NCBI RefSeq assembly: GCF_017377775.1
Contig: NZ_JAFVLN010000004.1
Coordinates: 525,642-589,641, forward strand
Reading direction: 5' to 3'
DNA from: Streptomyces sp. VRA16 Mangrove soil
GTDB taxonomy: Bacteria; Actinomycetota; Actinomycetes; Streptomycetales; Streptomycetaceae
DNA length: 64,000 bases
Notes under the pieces: model-generated
Database searches by the model: none
What the model was told of the DNA's origin: nothing
What the model saw: only the letters and a program-made list of their open reading frames with translations
Shown here: piece after piece, positions 58,301 through 64,000 of the stretch
How positions within the stretch are numbered: the stretch's first letter is position 1
Layout: each line of letters begins with the position of its first letter
Position numbers and translations under genes: made by a program

Positions 58301-58357
58301 CTCCTGGGTGCCGCCGAAGGGGCCGAACGCCGTGATGTGCAGGGTGTGCAGCCTCAC
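55313..58357 (-). CDS. sbcC: SbcC, ATPase subunit of the SbcCD nuclease
   Basis: Protein of 1014 residues. Walker A LLHGPTGAGKTSVLDAVCYA is near residue 35. A long coiled coil fills the middle, with the zinc-hook Cys-Ala-Val-Cys encoded near 56751-56762. The C-terminus has signature RDTATLSGGETFFASLAL and Walker B LDTLFIDEGFGSLDDQTLD. With SbcD it cuts hairpins and processes DNA ends. Start GTG 58357 overlaps the SbcD stop (GTGA). Confidence 0.96.
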   Translation of the reverse strand: MRLHTLHITAFGPFGGTQEIDFDALSSAGLFLLHGPTGAGKTSVLDAVCYALYGAVPGARQSAAGQGQSLRSDHAEPGTRTEVRLELTVAGRRLELTRQPPFARPKKRGTGFTTEKAQSWLREYDAVAGEWKDLSRSHQEIGEEVTQLLGMSKDQFCQVVLLPQGDFARFLRADAEARGKLLGRLFDTRRFAAVEQRLAEDRRAAEKQVTAGDAELLAEAHRMQQAAGDVVETAPVDAVPGDPGVAEAVLGWAAVARSTAREHFTHAHLALGAAETARVAAQRDLAEAQETDRLQRRFAQAEARAAALAAQEEEQRAVRERMERGRKAETVAPALSLRDAAEAEHAAALREEAHTRRELREAPDTGEGAVDSGLAEAGPGALAEAARRVAQELGGLDAARRAERRLGGVARERADLDREERADTELLDEAEQWLARWDTRRGALQAEVDAAQEAATRAEHLGGQLEPALQQARAARERDRLTAQADTARDDALAAREKSAHAREHWLALKEQRLLGIAAELAEELTDGAPCAVCGATEHPAPQRRSAGHVDRAAEEAALAAYRAAEDRVADAERRAAAVREALAAAKAAAGDAPAEQLAEAARALQDRHAEARDLASGLHAAREALARAESEHGRRLIARQDAATRTAARSSLRDALDREQAGLERELTQARGAAASVEARAAQLERLVELLGTAAEAARAVEDTAQRLKDADARLADAAFKAGFDTPQEAAAARLDDVHHRELQHRLDAWQSETAAVRAVLAEEDTAAAARRPAADVAAAHATAEAADARVRAAGSGRDAAQRRCTELDRLSRRAATEARRLGPLRATYNRVARLAALAAGTSADNERKMRLESYVLAARLEQVAAAATARLSRMSAGRYTLVHSDSTAGRGRSGLGLHVVDAWTGRERDTATLSGGETFFASLALALGLADVVTDEAGGVRLDTLFIDEGFGSLDDQTLDDVLDVLDSLRERDRSVGIVSHVGDLRRRVHAQLEVVKGRDGSVVRQRGAETG

Positions 58358-59526
58358 CGGGCGACCTCGCGCGCCTCGTTCACGAAGGCGTCCGTCCGCA
58401 CCGCGTCGAACGCGGCGCGCAGCACCGTCCGCTCGTCCTCGTCGGGTCCCGCGCCTCTGACGTGGGTCACGAAATCCTCCGCGATCTCGTGGTCGTCGCG
58501 CCCCTTGAGGCGCTGTGCGTAGCTGGCGTCCGGCTCGGTCTCGGTCCTGCGCGGGTCGAAGAGGAGGCTGAGGGTGTGCGGGAAGCGCTCGGTGAGCCGG
58601 GCCATCGGGTCGTCGGGGCGGACCGCGTCGGTCAGCGTGGCCTCGACCCAGGACTCCTCGTGGATCTCCAGCGCGGCATCGGCGAGCAGCTCCACCAGGT
58701 CGCCGCGGATCCGGGCGAGTGGCCGCGGCACGGGGCAGTCGACGCGCTCGGCCGTCACGGCCCCTTCCGCGTCCAGGTCGATCAGCCACATGCTCTTGCG
58801 GTGGTCGGCCTCGGAGAACGAGTACGGCAGCGGCGAGCCGGAGTAGCGGACCCGCTCGGAGATCCGCTGGCTGCCGTGCAGATGCCCGAGCGCCACGTAG
58901 TCGACCCCGTCGAAGACCCCGGCGGGGACGGCGGCGACGCCGCCCACCGTGATGTCGCGCTCGCTGTCGCTGGGCGCGCCGCCGGTGACGAAGGCGTGCG
59001 CGAGGACGACGGACCTCGTCCCGTCCCGACGCTCCGCGAGATCGGCCCGTACCCGCTCCATGGCGGCGGCGAGCACCTGCTCGTGGCCCGCCTTCGCGAC
59101 CCCGAACTCGTCCTTCACCAGCGCCGGTTCGAGATACGGCAGTCCGTAGAACGCCACGTCCCCGTGCGCGTCGCCCAGCACCACCGGCTCGCCGCACCGG
59201 CCCGGCTCCGTGCGCAGGTGGATGCCGGCCCGCCCGATGAGCCCGGCGCCGACCCCGAGGCGCCGCGCGGAGTCGTGGTTCCCGGAGATCATCACCGTGG
59301 GCACGCCGAGGTCGGCCAGGCGGTGCAGCGCGGCGTCGTACAGCTCGACGGCTGCGAGCGGCGGCACCGCCCGGTCGTACACGTCACCGGACACGACCAC
59401 CGCGTCCACGTCGCGCTCGCGCACGGTGTCGACGAGGTGGCCGATGAACGCGGCCTGGGCGTCGAGCATGTTCACGCGGTGGAACGCTCGGCCCAGATGC
59501 CAGTCGGACGTGTGCAGCAGCCTCAT
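58354..59526 (-). CDS. sbcD: SbcD, nuclease subunit of the SbcCD complex
   Basis: Protein of 390 residues. The Mn-dependent phosphoesterase motifs are LHTSDWHLGRAF, VVSGDVYDRAVPP, MISGNHDSARRL, VVLAHAFV and VALGHLHGSQ. Start ATG 59526 lies 8 bases after a TAGCCT box without an RBS, so it is probably leaderless. It overlaps sbcC by 4 bases. Confidence 0.96.
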   Translation of the reverse strand: MRLLHTSDWHLGRAFHRVNMLDAQAAFIGHLVDTVRERDVDAVVVSGDVYDRAVPPLAAVELYDAALHRLADLGVPTVMISGNHDSARRLGVGAGLIGRAGIHLRTEPGRCGEPVVLGDAHGDVAFYGLPYLEPALVKDEFGVAKAGHEQVLAAAMERVRADLAERRDGTRSVVLAHAFVTGGAPSDSERDITVGGVAAVPAGVFDGVDYVALGHLHGSQRISERVRYSGSPLPYSFSEADHRKSMWLIDLDAEGAVTAERVDCPVPRPLARIRGDLVELLADAALEIHEESWVEATLTDAVRPDDPMARLTERFPHTLSLLFDPRRTETEPDASYAQRLKGRDDHEIAEDFVTHVRGAGPDEDERTVLRAAFDAVRTDAFVNEAREVAR

Positions 59527-59627
59527 GACACACGAGGCTAACGGCTGGGTCGGACATCACGGGAGGAACTCCGGGAACGACGGGAACTGCCGGACCAGCC
59601 GAAACGCTGCGCTCCCTGCGCCGCGGC

Positions 59628-60728
59628 CTATGCCGGGCGCCGCCACAGCCCTCGCGCGGCGAGCACCGGCAGCACGCCCTCGCCGAACCAGTACGCCTCC
59701 TCGACGTGCGGGTAGCCGGAGAGCACGAACTCGTCGATGCCGAGTGCGTGGTACTCGGCGATGCGGTCGGCGACCTCGGTGTGCGAGCCCACGAGCGCGG
59801 TCCCGGCGCCGCCTCGTACGAGACCGACGCCGGCCCACAGGTTCGGGTGGATCTCCAGTGCGTCGAGGCTGCCGCCGTGCAGCGCGCGCATCCGCCGCTG
59901 GCCCTCGGACCCCGAGCGGGCGAGCCCCTCCTGCACGTCGGCGACGGTCTTCGCGTCGACCCCTTCGAGGAGCCGCCGGGCCTGTGCCCACGCCTCGTCG
60001 GACGTGTCGCGGGCGATGACGTGCAGCCGTATCCCGAACCGGATGTCACGCCCCTCGGCCCTCGCGAGCGTGCGGATCCAGCCGATCTTCTCGGCGACCT
60101 GGGCGGGCGGCTCGCCCCAGGTGAGGTACACATCACTGTGCCGGGCGGCGACCGGGCCCGCCGCCTTCGACGAGCCGCCGAAGTAGACGGGGGGCACGGG
60201 GTCGGGCAGCCGGGTCAGGCGCGCCCCGTCGACCCGCTCGTGGTCGCCGTCGAAGTCGACGGTCTCGCCGCGCCACAACGCGCGCGTGATGTGCAGGAAC
60301 TCGTCGGTCCGCGCATAGCGCCCGTCCTTGTCGAGGAAGTCGCCGTAGGCGCGCTGCTCGCGATCCTCGCCGCCGGTGACCACGTTGAGGAGCAGTCGCC
60401 CGCCGGAGTGCCGCTGGTAGGTGGCCGCCATCTGTGCGGCGAGCGCGGGGGCGACGAGTCCGGGGCGGAACGCGACGAGGAACTTCAGCCGCTCGGTCCG
60501 CTCGACGAGCATCGCGGTGGTCAGCCAGGCGTCCTCGCACCAGGCGCCGGTCGGGGTGAGGGCGCCCTCGAAACCCAGCTGTTCGGCGGTACGGGCGACT
60601 TGGCCGAGGTAGGCCAGGGAGGCGGGCCGGTCGCCGCCGGCCGCGTGGGTGGGGACGCCGTGGCCGCCGCCGACGATGCGGCGGCTGTCTCCGTTGGTGG
60701 GCAGGAACCAGTGGAAGGTCAGGGGCAT
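59628..60728 (-). CDS. ssuD: FMNH2-dependent alkanesulfonate monooxygenase (LLM class)
   Basis: Protein of 366 residues. MPLTFHWFLPTNGDSRRIVG at the start, TPTGAWCEDAWLTTAMLVER and LKFLVAFRPGLVAPALAAQM, and NVVTGGEDREQRAYGD are SsuD signatures. It frees sulfite from alkanesulfonates with reduced FMN under sulfur limitation. No ssuABC transporter or ssuE reductase is adjacent. Start ATG 60728 with AAAGGACGG upstream. A cysteine-rich leader peptide precedes it by 96 bases. Confidence 0.9.
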   Translation of the reverse strand: MPLTFHWFLPTNGDSRRIVGGGHGVPTHAAGGDRPASLAYLGQVARTAEQLGFEGALTPTGAWCEDAWLTTAMLVERTERLKFLVAFRPGLVAPALAAQMAATYQRHSGGRLLLNVVTGGEDREQRAYGDFLDKDGRYARTDEFLHITRALWRGETVDFDGDHERVDGARLTRLPDPVPPVYFGGSSKAAGPVAARHSDVYLTWGEPPAQVAEKIGWIRTLARAEGRDIRFGIRLHVIARDTSDEAWAQARRLLEGVDAKTVADVQEGLARSGSEGQRRMRALHGGSLDALEIHPNLWAGVGLVRGGAGTALVGSHTEVADRIAEYHALGIDEFVLSGYPHVEEAYWFGEGVLPVLAARGLWRRPA

Positions 60729-60808
60729 GGCTGTGCCGTCCTTTGCGCAGGGGAGAACGTGCGGAACGGGCCTCGACCGCCGGACGGCGGGAGGCGGGAA
60801 TCCGTGCG

Positions 60809-60825
60809 AGCCCCGCGACGGGGCT
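60809..60825 (-). terminator. Small hairpin next to the leader-peptide stop (attenuator candidate)
   Basis: AGCCCCG (60809-60815) pairs with CGGGGCT (60819-60825), loop CGA. It reaches the stop codon of the leader peptide. A second stem CCGCC/GGCGG lies at 60777-60790. Candidate switch between ribosome stalling and read-through. Confidence 0.45.
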
Positions 60826-60911
60826 CAGTGGCAAAGGCGACAGACGGCGCTGCACACGCGCGCGAGGTCGACATGACGTCGCCGCGTGAGGTCCCGCTGT
60901 CCTGCGTCCAT
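60825..60911 (-). CDS. Cysteine-rich leader peptide of ssuD
   Basis: 28-residue ORF starting MDAGQRDLTRRRHVDLAR and ending with Cys at positions 20, 24 and 27. LTRRRHVDLARV is the signature of leader peptides found before sulfur-metabolism genes in Streptomyces. In mycobacteria, Cys-rich uORFs of this kind act in cysteine-responsive attenuation: scarce Cys stalls the ribosome and opens the downstream RBS. It lies on the same strand 96 bases before ssuD. Confidence 0.8.
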   Translation of the reverse strand: MDAGQRDLTRRRHVDLARVCSAVCRLCH

Positions 60912-60965
60912 GATCCGATTCAAGCAGCCGCGCCGAACCCGGATCAACCCCCTGTCGGCCCCCGG

Positions 60966-61586
60966 TTACCCGTAGGCCTCCCCGCCCAGTTCGAACGCGG
61001 CGGTGCCCGCGCTGACGTCCGCGAGCCAGGCCGTGAACCGCTCCACGTCGGCCTCGGGCAGCCCGATCTCGATCTCGACGGCGGCGCCGTAGCGGACCTC
61101 GCGCACCGCGCGTCCGGTCGAGCGCAGGTCGTTCTCCATCTTGCCCGCGCGCGCGTGGTCGACGGTGACGGTGGCGAGCCGGAACCGGCGCCGGGTGACC
61201 GTGCCGAGGGCGTCGAGCGCCTCGCCGACCGCGCCGCCGTAGGCGCGGATCAGCCCGCCGGCGCCCAGTTTCACCCCGCCGTAGTAGCGGGTGACGACAG
61301 CGACGACGTACCGCATCTCGCGGCGCGTGAGCATCTGGAGCATCGGCACTCCGGCGGTGCCGCCCGGCTCGCCGTCGTCGCTGGCCTTCTGCACGGAGGC
61401 GTCGGCGCCGATGACGTACGCGTAGCAGTTGTGGGTGGCGGTGGGGTGTTCCTTGCGGACGCGCGCGACGAAGGCCTGGGCCTCCTCCTCGGTCGCGGCG
61501 GGCGCGAGCGCGCACAGGAACCGGGAGCGGTTGATCTCTGTCTCGTGCACGCCCTCGTGGGCCACCGTGCGGTACTCGTCCTGCAT
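60966..61586 (-). CDS. YigZ/IMPACT-family protein
   Basis: Protein of 206 residues. Family blocks are EINRSRFLCALAPAATEEEA, HNCYAYVIG, SDDGEPGGTAGVPMLQML and VVTRYYGGVKLGAGGLIRAY. Role in bacteria is uncertain; it has been linked to ribosome or translation factors. Start ATG 61586 is 6 bases after TACGCT, no RBS, so probably leaderless. Confidence 0.92.
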   Translation of the reverse strand: MQDEYRTVAHEGVHETEINRSRFLCALAPAATEEEAQAFVARVRKEHPTATHNCYAYVIGADASVQKASDDGEPGGTAGVPMLQMLTRREMRYVVAVVTRYYGGVKLGAGGLIRAYGGAVGEALDALGTVTRRRFRLATVTVDHARAGKMENDLRSTGRAVREVRYGAAVEIEIGLPEADVERFTAWLADVSAGTAAFELGGEAYG

Positions 61587-61777
61587 CCGGCCAGCGTATG
61601 CGCAGCTCGTGGGACCGGGGACACGGAGGGGACCGCGAGGTCGCCCCCGCGCGATGCACAGGTGACGATGTGATGGATACTCGCACGTCGTCGCGCTCGC
61701 GTTCGGCCGTCGGCAGTCCTGTCGACGGTGGTCCGTGCCGCGCGGCGTCGCCGAGCCGTCCGACAGAAAGCACCGAC

Positions 61778-63751
61778 ATGACCGGCACCCAGGCCGAGAC
61801 CCCGGCCGCCGCCGCGCCCGCCCGCAGTTCACGCTGGCGGTCCTGGCTGCTGGAGGGCCTGAGCGAGCAGACGGCCCGGCATCAGGGCCCGCACGGGCAT
61901 GTTCCGGAGGAGCACCACGGCCACAAGTGGTGGCGCGTGATGTGTCTGACGGGCGTCGACTACTTCTCCACGCTCGGCTACCAGCCGGGCATCGCGGCGC
62001 TGGCCGCCGGACTGCTCTCGCCGCTCGCCACGCTGGTCCTGATCGCCCTGACGCTGCTCGGCGCGCTGCCGGTGTACCGGCGGGTGGCCAAGGAGTCCCC
62101 GCACGGCGAGGGCTCGATCGCGATGCTGGAGCGGCTGCTGCCCTGGTGGGCGGGGAAGCTGTTCGTCCTGGTCCTGCTCGGGTTCGCGGCGACCGACTTC
62201 ATGATCACGATGACTCTGTCGGCGGCGGACGCGGCGGCGCACGTCGTGGAGAACCCGTTCGCCCCGCACTGGCTGCACAACGCCAACATGTGGATCACGC
62301 TGGCGCTGCTCGCGGCGCTCGGCGCGGTCTTCCTGAAGGGCTTCCAGGAGGCGATCCGGGTCGCCGTCGTCCTGGTGGGCGCCTATCTCGCGCTGAACGT
62401 GGTCGTGCTGATCACGGCCGTCGGCCATGTCTTCACCCAGCCGGTCAAGATCACCAACTGGTGGGACGCGATGACGGCCGAGCACTCCTCGCCGTTCATG
62501 ATGGTCGGCGTCGCCCTGCTCGTCTTCCCGAAGCTGGCGCTCGGCATGTCCGGGTTCGAGACCGGTGTCGCGGTGATGCCGCAGGTCAAGGGCGACTCCT
62601 CGGACACGTACCAGAAGCCCGCCGGCCGGATCCGCGACACCCGCAAGCTGCTCACGACCGCGGCGCTGATCATGAGCTGTTTCCTGCTGTTCTCCAGCCT
62701 GGCGACGACGATCCTGATCCCGCAGGACGAGTTCAAGGCGGGCGGCTCGGCGAACGGCCGCGCCCTGGCGTATCTCGCGCACCAGTACCTCGGTGAGGCC
62801 TTCGGCACGGTCTACGACGTCTCGACCATCGCCATCCTGTGGTTCGCGGGCGCCTCCGCGATGGCGGGCCTGCTCAACCTGGTCCCCCGCTACCTCCCGC
62901 GCTACGGCATGGCCCCGGAGTGGACCCGGGCCGTGCGGCCGCTGGTCCTGACGTTCATGGCGGCGGCGGTCGCCATCACGCTCTGGTTCAACGCGAACGT
63001 CGACGACCAGTCCGGCGCGTACGCGACCGGCGTCCTGGTCCTGATGCTGTCCGCGTCCTTCGCCTCCACGGTCGCCGTGCACCGGCGCGGCCACCGCAAG
63101 TCGACGATCGGGTTCGGCGCGATCACGGCGGTCTTCGCCTACACGCTCGTCACGAACGTCGTCGAGCGCCCCGACGGCATCAAGATCGCCCTGATCTTCA
63201 TCTTCGCGATCCTGATCTCCTCCTTCGCCTCCCGGGTGCACCGCGCCTTCGAACTGCGCGCGGGCGCGGTGGCGTACGACGAGACGGCCGCCCGGCTGAT
63301 CGACGAGGCGGCGGCGCAGGGCCCGCTGCGCATCGTCGCCAACGAGCCGCAGGAGCACACCAGCGCCGAGTACCGCGCCAAGGAGGCCTGCCAGCGCGAG
63401 GACACGCACATCCCGGACGACGGGGCGCTCCTGTTCCTGGAGGTCTTCATCCAGGACTCCTCCGACTTCACCGAGGACCTGACCGTCCACGGCGACGAGA
63501 AGCACGGCGTGCGCCGCCTGCGGGTGCACGGGCCGGGCGTCCCGAACACGGTCGCCGCCGTCCTGATGAACCTGCGCGACCGCACGGGCGAGGTCCCGCA
63601 CGCCTACTTCAACTGGACCGAGGGACACCCGGTCAGCCACCTGCTGCGCTTCCTCGTGTTCGGCGACGGCGAGGTCGCCCCGGTCACCCGCGAGGTGCTG
63701 CGCCGCGCGGAGCCGGACCCGGAGCGCCGGCCGCGCGTCCACGTGGGCTGA
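61778..63751 (+). CDS. APC-superfamily membrane transporter with cytoplasmic C-terminal domain
   Basis: Protein of 657 residues. Eleven to twelve membrane helices occupy about residues 55-480 (VDYFSTLGYQPGIAALAAGL, LLSPLATLVLIALTLLGALP, LFVLVLLGFAATDFMITMTL, VAVVLVGAYLALNVVVLITA and others). The remaining about 175 residues are hydrophilic and soluble. The layout resembles amino-acid/polyamine/cation permeases with a regulatory tail, including the KimA-type potassium importers, but the transported substrate is uncertain. Start ATG 61778 with AGAAAG upstream; an earlier in-frame ATG at 61673 is possible. Confidence 0.8.
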   Translation: MTGTQAETPAAAAPARSSRWRSWLLEGLSEQTARHQGPHGHVPEEHHGHKWWRVMCLTGVDYFSTLGYQPGIAALAAGLLSPLATLVLIALTLLGALPVYRRVAKESPHGEGSIAMLERLLPWWAGKLFVLVLLGFAATDFMITMTLSAADAAAHVVENPFAPHWLHNANMWITLALLAALGAVFLKGFQEAIRVAVVLVGAYLALNVVVLITAVGHVFTQPVKITNWWDAMTAEHSSPFMMVGVALLVFPKLALGMSGFETGVAVMPQVKGDSSDTYQKPAGRIRDTRKLLTTAALIMSCFLLFSSLATTILIPQDEFKAGGSANGRALAYLAHQYLGEAFGTVYDVSTIAILWFAGASAMAGLLNLVPRYLPRYGMAPEWTRAVRPLVLTFMAAAVAITLWFNANVDDQSGAYATGVLVLMLSASFASTVAVHRRGHRKSTIGFGAITAVFAYTLVTNVVERPDGIKIALIFIFAILISSFASRVHRAFELRAGAVAYDETAARLIDEAAAQGPLRIVANEPQEHTSAEYRAKEACQREDTHIPDDGALLFLEVFIQDSSDFTEDLTVHGDEKHGVRRLRVHGPGVPNTVAAVLMNLRDRTGEVPHAYFNWTEGHPVSHLLRFLVFGDGEVAPVTREVLRRAEPDPERRPRVHVG

Positions 63752-64000
63752 CGCCGGGCCCGGCCATCCGCGTGGCACGGCCCTCGGTGCCCGGCGTGGC
63801 GCGGGGTCCGGCCGGCCCCGGTTCCTGGGGTCCGGCCCATGACCGAGCACCCCGGTGACCTAGGCCGCCGCAGCGTCCTCAGGTTCTGGCACTGCGACGC
63901 CTGGGGCCACCACTCCGGCCGCGGCCCCCCCCACCCCCGCGGGGGGGCGCCGCGGAGAGGGTGGACCCCCTGAGAGTAACCCAGCGCGCCGTCCCAAAGT
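63752..64000. other. Intergenic region at right edge
   Basis: No gene is supported. A C-run followed by a G-run (63926-63947) can fold into a hairpin and may end the permease transcript. Confidence 0.4.

Noticed and set aside
61587..61777. Riboswitch (such as the c-di-AMP type) before the APC transporter
   Set aside because: The 190-base leader shows no conserved core I can recognise.

Overview
The window is chromosomal DNA of a Streptomyces-type actinomycete. It is very GC-rich with strong third-position G/C bias. Many genes start with GTG or TTG, and several lack a ribosome binding site and start 6-8 bases after a TAnnnT box (leaderless). A WhiB protein, DasR/HutC-type and MocR-type GntR regulators, Tat-exported PhoD and a sulfur-gene leader peptide with the LTRRRHVDLARV signature all fit this group. 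About 60 protein genes, three decayed genes and many regulatory sites are described.

Positions 1-24,000 form an accessory redox/stress island. Its most striking property is a shared promoter, TGTCAC-N15-(C/T/G)CGGTC, found 12 times at identical spacing and 34-79 bases before a start codon. It precedes an FAD reductase/EhpF-like/EhpG-like operon, a DUF5134-type membrane protein, an Ohr/OsmC peroxidase, ferredoxin FdxA, a fumarate-reductase-like flavoprotein, an NmrA/SDR protein, a WhiB protein, an ECF sigma factor, a two-microprotein operon, type II NADH dehydrogenase, a sigma-like protein, and flavohemoglobin with a TetR regulator. The -35 element matches what I recall of the ECF41 (SigJ-type) consensus (TGTCACA ... 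CGTC), and the island carries four ECF41-like proteins, so a self-contained sigma regulon is the best reading. The cargo (NO dioxygenase, peroxide reductase, 7Fe ferredoxin, alternative NADH dehydrogenase, Fe-S WhiB) suggests defence against redox, NO or oxygen-limitation stress. Two of the sigma-like proteins have no recognisable sigma-4 helix-turn-helix. Two paralogous coiled-coil plus winged-helix proteins also lie here.

Positions 24,000-26,060 are a scar between island and core. They hold a degenerate IS5-type transposase fragment, GAGCGTC direct repeats, a 3' fragment of a TrmA-type RNA methyltransferase gene, G-rich direct repeats and an excisionase-like gene with a terminator.

Positions 26,060-64,000 look like ordinary Streptomyces core: purB-mug; an SAM methyltransferase; an ABC-2 exporter divergent from a histidine kinase/response regulator pair; ROK and HutC/GntR regulators; a fifth ECF41 factor divergent from an F420H2:NADP oxidoreductase-like gene; an alpha/beta hydrolase antisense to an EamA exporter controlled by a divergent MocR regulator; phoD with a PHO-box-like repeat; a SWIM-domain/DUF6493-like pair; an ACT-GNAT acetyltransferase; a MetB-like PLP enzyme divergent from an Lrp regulator; a DUF885 peptidase-like protein; a decayed SDR gene; an ATP-grasp protein; a rhodanese/Lrp pair; sbcDC; ssuD with a cysteine-rich leader peptide; a YigZ protein; and an APC transporter.
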